From Candidatus Omnitrophota bacterium (GTDB taxonomy: Bacteria; Ratteibacteria; UBA8468; MWAK01), in the NCBI GenBank assembly GCA_018829455.1, contig JAHJUB010000068.1, forward strand, positions 1 through 9,207: DNA of 9,207 nucleotides, read 5' to 3'. A program made the translations under genes and the position numbers. The stretch's first letter is position 1. Each line of letters starts with the position of its first letter. The notes beneath the pieces were generated by a model, which did not search any database, was not told the DNA's origin, and worked only from the letters and a program-made list of their open reading frames with translations. Below are positions 1 to 7,067 of this stretch, piece after piece.

Positions 1-45
1 AGTGTAGGTTTTCGCTTCTGATTTTCAAAGAACTGAAATTTAATT

Positions 46-117
46 TTGTAAAAAGGTCTCTGTGAATTTGTAAAAATTTGTAAAGTTTACAAGGCTAAGA
101 CCCTTGTAAAATCAAGG
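46..117 (+). promoter_or_regulatory. A/T-rich leader of lpxA with repeated TTGTAAA words and overlapping hairpins
   Basis: No gene is visible in 1-155, where every frame is broken by stops. The word TTGTAAA occurs at 46-52, 68-74, 78-84 and 104-110, and its reverse complement TTTACAA at 86-92. The copies at 78-84 and 86-92 form a 7-1-7 palindrome. TTTACAAGG (86-94) can instead pair with CCTTGTAAA (102-110) across a 7-nt loop, and CCTTG (102-106) with CAAGG (113-117). These folds exclude one another. A weak promoter reading is TTTACA (86-91) with TAAAAT (107-112), but the 15-nt spacer is short. The region could be a promoter with repeated operator half-sites, or the end of an upstream transcript. 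The function is inferred from sequence only. Confidence 0.35.
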
Positions 118-155
118 AATTTTTAATTTCGGCAACGGCTCAGTTATCAAAAAGC

Positions 156-935
156 ATGAAAATCCACCCGAGCGCAGTCGTAGGAAAAAACGTGGAATTA
201 GGCAAGAACGTCGTTATCGGACCCGGCGCAATCCTGGACGGCGTGATTAAACTCGGCGATTGTATTGAAATCGGCGCTCACGTAATCATCACCGGACACG
301 TTTCCATCGGCCGGGACAGCCGCATCTTTACCGGCGCGGTTATCGGCAGCCCGCCCCAGGACCTGAAGTACCGGGGACAGAAGACCTTTGTCCGCATCGG
401 CGAGCGAAACACCATCCGGGAATACGTAACAATCAACTCGGCTACCGAAGAAGGCGAGGAAACCTCAGTCGGCTCCGACAACCTGATTATGGCGTACAGC
501 CACATCGCCCACAACTGCCGCGTCGGCGATAAGACGGTGCTGGCCAACAATGCCACCCTGGCCGGCCACGTTACGATTGAAAACAATGCCGTTCTCGGCG
601 GCCTGTCCGGGGTTCACCAATTCTGCCGGGTCGGTTCCTTCGCCATCGTCGGCGGCTGTTCCAAGGTCTGCCAGGATATTCTGCCCTACGGTATGGCTGA
701 CGGGCACCCGGCCCATATTTACTGGCTCAACCGCATCGGATTGACGAGGAATAATTTCAGTCCGGAAACAATCGCCGGACTGGAAAAGGCCTTCCGTTTC
801 CTGATACGCAGCCGCCTTAACATCGCCCACGCGGTTGAGAAGATAAAGACAGAAATCCCGGCCACACCGGAAATAACCCTCCTTCTTAAGTTCATCGCCA
901 ATTCCGAACGCGGCATCGCCATCAGCCGGAAATGA
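156..935 (+). CDS. lpxA: Acyl-ACP:UDP-N-acetylglucosamine O-acyltransferase
   Basis: LpxA catalyses the first step of lipid A synthesis: transfer of a 3-hydroxyacyl chain from ACP to the 3-OH of UDP-GlcNAc in the cytoplasm. The 259 residues match the usual length of about 260. Residues 1-185 are hexapeptide repeats of the left-handed beta-helix (for example VVGKNVELGKNVVIGPGA), followed by a helical C-terminal domain. The signature SHIAHNCRVGD places the catalytic base at His119, equivalent to E. coli His125, with His116 beside it. The HQFC motif includes His154. A glycine at residue 167 sits where the E. coli acyl-chain ruler residue Gly173 lies, which hints at a longer hydroxyacyl donor (inference only). 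The ATG at 156 gives the standard N-terminus, although its ribosome binding site is weak. It is followed 4 bp later by lpxI, as in many lpx operons. Confidence 0.96.
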   Translation: MKIHPSAVVGKNVELGKNVVIGPGAILDGVIKLGDCIEIGAHVIITGHVSIGRDSRIFTGAVIGSPPQDLKYRGQKTFVRIGERNTIREYVTINSATEEGEETSVGSDNLIMAYSHIAHNCRVGDKTVLANNATLAGHVTIENNAVLGGLSGVHQFCRVGSFAIVGGCSKVCQDILPYGMADGHPAHIYWLNRIGLTRNNFSPETIAGLEKAFRFLIRSRLNIAHAVEKIKTEIPATPEITLLLKFIANSERGIAISRK

Positions 936-939
936 CCAA

Positions 940-1734
940 ATGAGTAAAATTGGCTTAATCGCCGGCAATGGTTCTCTGCCTCTCCTCTTCTTGAATAAGG
1001 CGAAAGAAAATGGTTTTGCGGTCTATACCCTGGCCATCAAAAATGAAGCGCACCGGAAGGTCGCTAATCTTTCGGAGCGTTCTTTTACGTTGCCGGTGGG
1101 ACAATTGGATAAAGGCGTAAAGTTCTTCGCGGAAAATAACGTAACCGAAGCGGTGATGCTGGGCCAGGTGCGCCATTTTCGGCTCCTGCAGCCGAAATAC
1201 CTTGACCCGCAGATGACGCAACTCCTGGACCGAATACCGGACCGGAGGACCAACACCTTCCTCGGCGCCATCGTCAACTACTTTCAGGAGAAAAACATTT
1301 CCTTTTTATCTTCAAGTTTTCTGCTGGAGGAACTTTTTCTGCCCGCCGGAACAACGGTCGGCCCGAATTTATCCCAACGGGAAAAATCGGATGTGGAATT
1401 AGGCCGGAAAGTGGCGGAAACCCTGGCCGAACTTGACGTGGGCCTTACGGTAGCGGTCAAAGACGGAATTGTTCTGGCCTTGGAAGGAATATCCGGAACC
1501 GACGCCACCATCCGCCGCGGCGGGCGGTTTACCAAAGGGCTGGTAGTTGTCAAGGTAAGCCGGCCCGGACAGGACCTGCGTTTTGACCTGCCGGTAATCG
1601 GCCCCCGCACCCTTAAAGTTATGGCCCGGATTTCCGGCCGGGTCCTGGCAATCGCCTCCGGCGCCTTCGTTCTGGAAAAAGAAGCGGTCTTTCGCCTCAG
1701 CCGTCGCTACGGTATCACCCTCACCGTTTTTTAA
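940..1734 (+). CDS. lpxI: UDP-2,3-diacylglucosamine pyrophosphatase, LpxI type (former DUF1009)
   Basis: LpxI hydrolyses UDP-2,3-diacylglucosamine to lipid X and UMP, the fourth step of lipid A synthesis. It replaces the unrelated LpxH in lineages that lack that enzyme. The 264 residues start with the family N-terminus IGLIAGNGSLPLLF. The middle carries GQVRHF and QLLDRIPDRRTN. The C-terminal half has the EG...TDATIRRGG segment (182-195) and the conserved RFDLPVIGPRT motif, where Asp216 corresponds to the catalytically important aspartate of Caulobacter LpxI (Asp225). The start lies 4 bp after the lpxA stop with no strong Shine-Dalgarno, so translational coupling with lpxA is likely. LpxB, the next enzyme that usually follows in this operon order, is absent because the next gene is convergent. 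Confidence 0.94.
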   Translation: MSKIGLIAGNGSLPLLFLNKAKENGFAVYTLAIKNEAHRKVANLSERSFTLPVGQLDKGVKFFAENNVTEAVMLGQVRHFRLLQPKYLDPQMTQLLDRIPDRRTNTFLGAIVNYFQEKNISFLSSSFLLEELFLPAGTTVGPNLSQREKSDVELGRKVAETLAELDVGLTVAVKDGIVLALEGISGTDATIRRGGRFTKGLVVVKVSRPGQDLRFDLPVIGPRTLKVMARISGRVLAIASGAFVLEKEAVFRLSRRYGITLTVF

Positions 1735-1776
1735 CCGCCGGTTATTCCTCGGCTAATCCGCGTTCAAAATTAGCGC

Positions 1777-1902
1777 ATACCGGCTCGAATTCAATCAGAG
1801 AGCAAGGCATCCAAGAATGAGGCAAGAAGGCGTACACGAAAGTACGCCGACGTAGCCGAAGACGCAGGTAACGACGCTATCTGATTGAAGGCGAATCGGT
1901 AT
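1777..1902. repeat. 126-bp imperfect palindromic element with central hairpin
   Basis: The arms 1777-1799 and 1880-1902 are inverted repeats of 23 bp with 19 matches; the innermost 10 bases (TTCAATCAGA) and the outermost 6 (ATACCG) match perfectly. The centre contains GGCGTAC (1829-1835) and GTACGCC (1842-1848), a perfect 7-bp stem with a 6-nt loop. The outer arm reaches the first base of the ugd stop codon. The element lies between the convergent lpxI and ugd genes, so it could form a bidirectional terminator or a structured RNA, or be a non-autonomous mobile repeat. From memory its layout resembles dispersed intergenic repeats of some other bacteria, but only one copy is visible here. The rest of the gap (1735-1776) shows nothing recognisable. 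Confidence 0.75.
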
Positions 1903-3200
1903 TAGGGTCGGCCGAGGGCCAGGTAAGTGAAACCGAGGGACTGAAGTTCTGCCCGGGGCAGAAAGTTGCGGCCGTCAAAGATAACCGGCGCAATCAGGAG
2001 GGATTTAATGCGGGTAAAATCCAGTTTCGCAAAACCGGGCCATTCGGTTAAAATTAAGAGGGCATCCGCTCCGTCGGCAACCTCGTAAGGGTCCTGGCAA
2101 AGCGTTATCTCCGGGCAGACTGCCCTGGCATTTGCTCCGGCCGCCGGGTCATACGCCTTAATCCGGCTGCCTTCCTTCAACAGCAACCGGACAATATCCA
2201 ACGCCGGGCTTTCCCGGATGTCATCGGTCTCATCCTTAAAAGCCAGACCCAAGACGCCGATTGTCTTCCCGTTCAGGTTCCAAACGCCTTTCTTGATCTT
2301 CTCCAGCGCCAAATGTCTCTGCTCCTGATTTGCCTGGGAAGCCGCTTGTAGAATCTTAAAATCATAGCCGACGCTCCGGGCAAGGTGTATAAAGGAAGCG
2401 ACGTCTTTCGGAAAACAACCGCCGCCGTAACCGATGCCGGCCGAAAGGTGGCCGGGACCGATTCTCCGGTCCAAGCCCACCCCTTTGGAAACCAGGTTAA
2501 CGTCCGCGCCCACCTTTTCGCAGATACGACTGACCGCGTTGATGTAAGAAATTTTGAGCGCCAGAAACGAGTTGCTGGCATGTTTAATCAGTTCCGCGCT
2601 CTTTACGTCGGTGAAGAGCAGCGGCGCGGAAAAAGAACCGTAAATCTCTTCCATGATACTGCGGGCGCGGTCTGTCTCCACACCGACCACGATGCGGTCC
2701 GGTTGGAAGAAATCGGAAACCGCGCTTCCCTCCCGTAAAAATTCAGGGTTGGCCGCCAGGTCAAAAGAAGCGCCTTTCGGCCCCATGGTCTTCAGCGTGT
2801 GTTTGACCCATTCGCCGGTCATCGCCGGCACCGTGCTCTTCTCTACGATCAGGCAGTATCCGGAAAGACTACGGGCTATCTCGGCGGTTACCTTTTCCAA
2901 TGCGGAAAGATCGGATTCGCCACTGTCACCCCGGCTGGGAGTGCCTACGCAGATGAAGATGACTTCCGCAAACTCCGCCGCATCTTTTATCCGGGTGGAA
3001 AACGACAACCGACCGGATTTTACCACCTCGGCCACCAACTCCGGCAAGCCCGGTTCAAAGAAAGGAATCTGGCCGGCAAGGAGCATCTCTATCCTTGCTT
3101 TATCCTGGTCAACCGCCATTACCGGGTGACCTAATTTCGCAAACCCGGCTGCGGTCACCAACCCAACGTGCCCGGCGCCGATAACGGCTATTTTACGCAT
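1902..3200 (-). CDS. ugd: UDP-glucose 6-dehydrogenase
   Basis: This enzyme oxidises UDP-glucose to UDP-glucuronate with two NAD+, supplying a precursor for capsule, exopolysaccharide or LPS sugars. From the chosen start it has 432 residues, typical of the family. Residues 1-30 form the NAD-binding Rossmann motif (GAGHVG at 8-13). Other marks are the NPEFLREG segment (151-158), SAELIKHASNSF with the conserved Lys206, and GYGGGCFPKD with the catalytic Cys262. The C-terminal UDP-binding domain carries GLAFKDETDDIRESPA (318-333) and the final FDGRN (408-412). An in-frame start at 3290 would add 30 residues, but they are translated from a palindromic repeat and precede the Rossmann motif, so the ATG at 3200 is preferred. 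A further ATG at 3224 is also possible. The gene is convergent with lpxI and lies downstream of the Lon-like gene on the same strand. Confidence 0.95.
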   Translation of the reverse strand: MRKIAVIGAGHVGLVTAAGFAKLGHPVMAVDQDKARIEMLLAGQIPFFEPGLPELVAEVVKSGRLSFSTRIKDAAEFAEVIFICVGTPSRGDSGESDLSALEKVTAEIARSLSGYCLIVEKSTVPAMTGEWVKHTLKTMGPKGASFDLAANPEFLREGSAVSDFFQPDRIVVGVETDRARSIMEEIYGSFSAPLLFTDVKSAELIKHASNSFLALKISYINAVSRICEKVGADVNLVSKGVGLDRRIGPGHLSAGIGYGGGCFPKDVASFIHLARSVGYDFKILQAASQANQEQRHLALEKIKKGVWNLNGKTIGVLGLAFKDETDDIRESPALDIVRLLLKEGSRIKAYDPAAGANARAVCPEITLCQDPYEVADGADALLILTEWPGFAKLDFTRIKSLLIAPVIFDGRNFLPRAELQSLGFTYLALGRP

Positions 3201-3222
3201 ATGAAAGTCTACAAAAAACATT

Positions 3223-3310
3223 CGTAGTGCGACCCTTTCAGGGTCGCGATTAGCACGGGTTCCCTTTCCAAAGCTCTGGAAAGGGGGCATCCTGAAAGCC
3301 TCGCACTACG
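3223..3310. repeat. 88-bp palindromic element with alternative folds
   Basis: The ends 3223-3242 and 3291-3310 are inverted repeats: 20 bp with two mismatches, and the outer 10 bases (CGTAGTGCGA) are perfect. The left arm can also fold on itself, as GCGACCCT (3229-3236) pairs with AGGGTCGC (3240-3247) over a 3-nt loop. Inside lies a second perfect 9-bp hairpin, CCCTTTCCA (3262-3270) with TGGAAAGGG (3277-3285). The element sits 23 bp upstream of the ugd start, so on the minus strand it would be in the ugd leader or between ugd and the Lon-like gene. It looks like a small non-autonomous mobile or REP-type repeat. No second copy occurs in the window. Confidence 0.75.
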
Positions 3311-3340
3311 TAGGAGCATACTACATCGGGAGGGGACTTA

Positions 3341-3358
3341 CCCCCCTGACAAGGGGGG
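3341..3358 (-). terminator. C/G-run hairpin just downstream of the Lon-like gene
   Basis: CCCCCCT (3341-3347) and AGGGGGG (3352-3358) form a perfect 7-bp stem with a GACA loop on the plus strand. It starts 10 bp beyond the stop of the minus-strand Lon-like gene. A second G run (3362-3367) and a C run inside the gene end give alternative pairings. There is no T tract on the minus strand after the stem, so classical intrinsic termination is doubtful. It could instead protect the 3' end of the mRNA or belong to a dispersed C-rich repeat. Confidence 0.3.
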
Positions 3359-3368
3359 CAAAGGGGGG

Positions 3369-5834
3369 TTAGTTACAGCCCCCCCTCCCCTTTTTCTTTG
3401 TTTTGTTGTTCTTTTTTTTCTTTCTGCGGCGGGCCGGTTTCTGGCTCTCCGTGTAGTATGCGTTCAGTTTTACCAGCCGCTTCGCCACCAGGCCGTTGAT
3501 GCTGCTTGCGGGAAATGTCCCGTTCGGCCGCTGTTCTCCGGCCGACGCGCCGGTAAGAATTTCAATACCCTCGTCAACGTTGGTTACGGCCCAGATGTGG
3601 AATTTGCCGGCGGCAATCGCTTTAACCACCTCTTCCTTAAGCATCAGGTTTTTGACATTCGTCCTGGGGATAATAACGCCCTGCTCACCGGTGAAACCCT
3701 TTATTTTGCAGACTTCAAAGAAACCCTCCACCTTTTCGTTGACTCCGCCGATGGGCTGGACCTCGCCCTTCTGGTTGACGGAACCGGTTACCGCAATTCC
3801 CTGTTTAATCGGCCGGTCCGCCAGGCTGGAGAGAAGCGCGTAAAGTTCCGCACTGCTGGCGCTGTCGCCCTCCACCTCTTCGTAAGACTGTTCAAAACAG
3901 ATTGAAGCGGAAAGGGTAAGCGGCTCGGTGTGGGCATACCGCTGGCCCAGGAATCCGCTCAGGATTAAAATACCTTTAGTGTGAATTTGTCCACCTAATT
4001 TGGTCTCTCTTTCAATATCCAGTATCCCCTCTTTGCCCACAAAGGTGCGCACCGTAATCCGGCTGGGCCGGCCGAACAGATAATCGCCCAGAAAGATAAC
4101 GGCCAGGCCGTTTACCTGGCCGACTACTGCGCCGCGGTCATCCATCAGAATCTGACCGTCCTTAATCATCTCCCGGATACGCTCTTCAATCCGGCTGCTG
4201 CGGTAAACCTTCTCTTCCATCGCGCGCCGCACATCCGCAGCCATCACCACCTCTTTATTTTCCTGCCGGGCCCAGTAATCCGCTTCTTGCAAAATGTCAG
4301 CCACTTCCCGAAAACGGCTGGTCAATTTCTGCTGATCTTCCACCAGCCGGCTGCCATACTCCACCACCCGGGCGATGGCGGAACGGTGGAACGGCAGAAG
4401 GTTATTTTCCTTACAGTGCCGGCTGATAAAAGCCGCGTATTGTTTAACGCCCTCCTCATCCCGGTTAAGGCGGTAGTCAAAATCGGCCTTAACCTTAAAA
4501 AGTTTCGGAAAGTCCTCATCGTAGGCAAAAAGCAGCTGGTAGACGTACGGGTTGCCGATGATGATTATCTTGGTTGAAATCGGAATCGGCTCCGGCCGCA
4601 TGGATGGCGTGCTGATGAGGTGGAACTCTTCCGCCAAGTCTTCAATCTGGATGGTGTTGTTCTTCAAACATCGCTTGAGCGCCTGCCAGGAAAAATATCG
4701 GGTAAAAAGGTCGTTTGCCTGAAGGATAAGGTAGCCGCCATTTGCCCGGTGCAAGGCGCCGGCCTTAATCATCGTAAAATCGGTCATGAAGGAGCCGAAC
4801 TGGGGCCGGGACTCCTGCCGGCCGATGAGATTAAAGTAGGTGGGATTGCCTTCCTTAACGACCGGCGCGCCTTTGGTCTGGCTGTTATCAATTAAAAGGT
4901 TGACCCGGTAAGGCAGGAACTGGTTTCTCTGGGCCGGCATCTTCAGGCCGGGCAGAATTTCCGCCTCCTCCTTTTCCAGAAAATCGTGGATATGCTCCAC
5001 TAATTCTTTCTGAATCCGCTCCAGATGACCGGTCACTTCCGGAAGGTTTTGGTATTTCTGGCGTAATTCTTCAAAGTGGTTTTTAGTTGTGAAAGTCCCG
5101 GTCTCCCGGTCCAAGTCCTGAATCCGGGTTCGGACTTCTTTTTCCCGCTGCCGAACCTGGCGCATCATCTCGGAAATTTTGCCGTAGAGTTTTTCTTGTT
5201 TCTTACGGTAAAACTCTTTCTCGGTTGGCCCCAACTTCTCATATTCGGCTTCGGTCAACGTTTTACCGTCCATAATAGGCAACAGCAGCAGGCCGGTTGC
5301 GGTCTGCTTGAGACTGAACCCCTCCTGTTCCGCTTTCTTTTCCAGTCCGACGTATACTTTCTGGCGTTTCTCCTGAAACACTTGCATAATCTGGTTGCGT
5401 TGCTCTTCATACTCCTTGCTCTCAAAAGCGCGCGGCGCCTCAACCTTCAGTTCTTCAATCAAGGTATCAATATCTTTCTGGAACGTCCGGCCCAGTCCCG
5501 GCGGAAAGCGCAGCGCCCGGGGCCGGTCCGGGTCTTCAAAATTATGAACATAACACCAGTCCTCCGGTGCCGGCTGGCTACCGGCCAACTCTGCCACCGC
5601 GGCGTCAACCGAGGTGGTCCGGCCGGTGCCCGGGATTCCGGAAACGTAAATATTGAAACCGGGTTTTTGAATCTTGAGACCAAATTCTAACGCCCGGGCC
5701 GCCCGGTTCTGGCCGATAATGCCTTTCAGAGGAGGAATTTTTAACGTGTTTTCGTAAGGGCAGGATTTTTCCGGGCAGACGGCTCTCACTTCTTCCGCCT
5801 TAAGTTCCAACCGATTTGAATTGTTGTTAGCCAT
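3369..5834 (-). CDS. Lon-like protease, AAA_32/LonC-type, with serine-lysine protease domain
   Basis: From the preferred ATG at 5834 the protein has 821 residues, normal for this bacterial Lon-like family of about 800. Residues 11-80 form the N-terminal AAA-like part, with a Walker-A-like GIPGTGRT at 66-73. Residues 140-290 are rich in charged heptads and probably a coiled-coil or helical insertion. The Walker-B region, with GALHRANGGYLIL, lies at 359-371. The C-terminal Lon protease domain (about 565-765) has GDSAS with the nucleophile Ser658 and GGVNEK with the general base Lys701. It would degrade unfolded or specific proteins in the cytoplasm. The Walker A lysine is arginine, as is common in this family, so ATP dependence is uncertain. 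The last 20 residues are strongly basic. An upstream in-frame start at 5891 adds 19 residues, encoded partly by the neighbouring repeat, and is less likely. The gene is divergent from the first UroD-family gene. Confidence 0.93.
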   Translation of the reverse strand: MANNNSNRLELKAEEVRAVCPEKSCPYENTLKIPPLKGIIGQNRAARALEFGLKIQKPGFNIYVSGIPGTGRTTSVDAAVAELAGSQPAPEDWCYVHNFEDPDRPRALRFPPGLGRTFQKDIDTLIEELKVEAPRAFESKEYEEQRNQIMQVFQEKRQKVYVGLEKKAEQEGFSLKQTATGLLLLPIMDGKTLTEAEYEKLGPTEKEFYRKKQEKLYGKISEMMRQVRQREKEVRTRIQDLDRETGTFTTKNHFEELRQKYQNLPEVTGHLERIQKELVEHIHDFLEKEEAEILPGLKMPAQRNQFLPYRVNLLIDNSQTKGAPVVKEGNPTYFNLIGRQESRPQFGSFMTDFTMIKAGALHRANGGYLILQANDLFTRYFSWQALKRCLKNNTIQIEDLAEEFHLISTPSMRPEPIPISTKIIIIGNPYVYQLLFAYDEDFPKLFKVKADFDYRLNRDEEGVKQYAAFISRHCKENNLLPFHRSAIARVVEYGSRLVEDQQKLTSRFREVADILQEADYWARQENKEVVMAADVRRAMEEKVYRSSRIEERIREMIKDGQILMDDRGAVVGQVNGLAVIFLGDYLFGRPSRITVRTFVGKEGILDIERETKLGGQIHTKGILILSGFLGQRYAHTEPLTLSASICFEQSYEEVEGDSASSAELYALLSSLADRPIKQGIAVTGSVNQKGEVQPIGGVNEKVEGFFEVCKIKGFTGEQGVIIPRTNVKNLMLKEEVVKAIAAGKFHIWAVTNVDEGIEILTGASAGEQRPNGTFPASSINGLVAKRLVKLNAYYTESQKPARRRKKKKNNKTKKKGRGGCN

Positions 5835-5845
5835 AATCTTTGTTA

Positions 5846-5874
5846 ATTTTATCAGAAGACAAAGCCAAACGCAA
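5846..5874 (-). promoter_or_regulatory. Possible promoter of the Lon-like gene
   Basis: Read on the minus strand, TTGCGT (5874-5869) is followed after 17 nt by TAAAAT (5851-5846), five of six bases of the -10 consensus. The -10 box ends 11 nt before the ATG at 5834, so any leader would be very short. The -35 box matches only in TTG. No strong Shine-Dalgarno precedes the ATG. Confidence 0.33.
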
Positions 5875-5878
5875 GTTT

Positions 5879-5960
5879 TTAAATTAGGCAAAGCTTCGCT
5901 TTGCAGCTACAAACCAATTATTGCTCTTGTAGCCGCAGAGCGTTAGCTCTGCTAAACTTG
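5879..5960. repeat. 82-bp three-hairpin element, copy 1
   Basis: This segment is identical over 82 bp to 7160-7241. It holds three stem-loops: GCAAAGC/GCTTTGC (5888-5894 with 5898-5904), GCTACAA/TTGTAGC (5906-5912 with 5927-5933) and GCAGAGC/GCTCTGC (5935-5941 with 5946-5952). The outer two hairpins are related to each other in inverted orientation, so the unit reads much the same on both strands, like paired REP sequences (a BIME). It lies in the divergent gap between the Lon-like gene and the first UroD-family gene. No transposase of the REP-associated kind is in the window. Confidence 0.9.
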
Positions 5961-5987
5961 TCAAGCCAAATTGAAATGATGTAAAAT
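5958..5987 (+). promoter_or_regulatory. Possible promoter of the first UroD-family gene
   Basis: TTGTCA (5958-5963) and TAAAAT (5982-5987) are 18 nt apart. The first three bases of the -35 box come from the end of the 82-bp element. The -10 box ends only 6 nt before the ATG at 5994, so transcription from here would give an almost leaderless message. This is a pattern match only. Confidence 0.25.
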
Positions 5988-5993
5988 TAGGAA

Positions 5994-7067
5994 ATGATGA
6001 CACCCAGACAAAGAGTGGAAAAGGCCCTGGCCGGCAGCCACGGCGACCGCGTCCCTTTTACCATTTACGAAAGCAAGATTCCCCAGTGCGCCGCAGAACG
6101 GGAACTGCGCAACCGGGGATTGTGCATCGTCAAGAGGGATGTGCCAGTCTTTAAAACCATACAGCCAAATGTCAAGGTAACCCAGGACGTTTACTGGGAA
6201 GGAGAACAGCAGTTTGTCAGGACCTATTACGAAACTCCGGTCGGTACCCTGACCACCCTGGCCGAGCCGGTCGGATTCACCACCTGGTGCCACGAGAAGA
6301 TGTTCAAGGGGCCGGAGGATTATCAGGCCATCCTTTTCTTCTTTCAGGACGAGCAGTATCAACCGGCTTATGAAGCCTTTGCGGCGGCGGAAAAGAGTTT
6401 CGGCGAAGACGCCATCTTCCGGGCTGGCTTCGGCCTGGAACCGCTGCAGACCTTGATTTCGGGTTTTGCTATGGGCACCCAGTCCTTCTGCCTGGAGTGG
6501 ATGGACCATCGGGATGAAATATTGAAAATCTACGACGTCATCGTCGCCAACCGCCGCCGGATTTACCCCCTGGTGGCGGAATCGCCGGCGTCGCACGCCA
6601 ACTACGGCGGAAACGTCGTTCCGGAAATCATCGGGTTGAAAGATTTTGAAAAGTATTACGTTCCACACTACAACGAGGCGGCGGAAATTATGCACCGTCA
6701 CGGAAAATTGGTCGGCTGCCACTTCGATGCCAACTGCCGCGTGCTGGCTAAGGCGATCGCCGGCGCCGGACTGGATTATATTGAAGCGTTCACACCGGAC
6801 CCGGATACGGATATGACGCTAAGAGAGGCAAAAGCCGCCTGGCCGGACAAGGTCATCTGGCTCAACTTCCCATCATCCGTTCATCTAAAAACAAGCATAG
6901 AGATTAAGAAGACCACCATAGACCTGTTGACACAGGTGGAGACAATTGACGGATTGATAATGGGCGTTACCGAAGATATGCCTCCGGAACGCTGGCAGGA
7001 AAACTGCCGGGCAATTATGGACGGCCTGGACGAACACGCCATCATGAGACCGGGTTTGTATAAATAA
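5994..7067 (+). CDS. Uroporphyrinogen decarboxylase (URO-D) family protein
   Basis: The 357 residues have the TIM-barrel layout of the URO-D superfamily, which contains HemE, corrinoid methyltransferases (MtaA, MtbA, CmuA) and many proteins of unknown role. Family marks are the N-terminal TPRQRVEKALAGSHGDRVPF, a central MDHRDEILKIYDVIVANRR helix, HRHGKLVGCHFDAN (234-246) and GVTEDMPPERW (324-334). The usual methyltransferase zinc motif H-x-C is replaced here by H-F-D (243-245), so it is probably neither HemE nor a classical MtaA. Substrate is unknown. Two ATGs are adjacent: with TAGGA at 5988-5992, spacing favours the second, at 5997, over 5994. The gene is bracketed by identical 82-bp repeats, stands upstream of the toxin-antitoxin pair, and has a second URO-D-type gene beyond that pair. 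No corrinoid-binding partner is in the window. The 92 bp that follow (7068-7159) show nothing clear. Confidence 0.88.
   Translation: MMTPRQRVEKALAGSHGDRVPFTIYESKIPQCAAERELRNRGLCIVKRDVPVFKTIQPNVKVTQDVYWEGEQQFVRTYYETPVGTLTTLAEPVGFTTWCHEKMFKGPEDYQAILFFFQDEQYQPAYEAFAAAEKSFGEDAIFRAGFGLEPLQTLISGFAMGTQSFCLEWMDHRDEILKIYDVIVANRRRIYPLVAESPASHANYGGNVVPEIIGLKDFEKYYVPHYNEAAEIMHRHGKLVGCHFDANCRVLAKAIAGAGLDYIEAFTPDPDTDMTLREAKAAWPDKVIWLNFPSSVHLKTSIEIKKTTIDLLTQVETIDGLIMGVTEDMPPERWQENCRAIMDGLDEHAIMRPGLYK

Noticed and set aside
3201..3290. N-terminal extension of 30 residues on ugd
   Set aside because: It is encoded by the 3223-3310 palindromic element and precedes the usual Rossmann start MRKIAVIGAGHVG.
5076..5690. 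Plus-strand open frame of 204 codons opposite the Lon-like gene
   Set aside because: The minus-strand reading gives a full Lon-like protease; this frame has no motif and is a shadow.
5835..5891. N-terminal extension of 19 residues on the Lon-like protein
   Set aside because: It reads through the possible promoter into the end of the 82-bp repeat and does not match family N-termini.
5961..6722. Minus-strand open frame of 253 codons opposite the first UroD-family gene
   Set aside because: It mirrors the coding strand of a clear family member, has no recognisable domain and no ribosome binding site; long antisense frames are common in such base composition.
5994..7067. hemE assignment for the first UroD-family gene
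   Set aside because: The sequence belongs to the superfamily but lacks the specific conserved HemE pattern, and there are no haem genes nearby.
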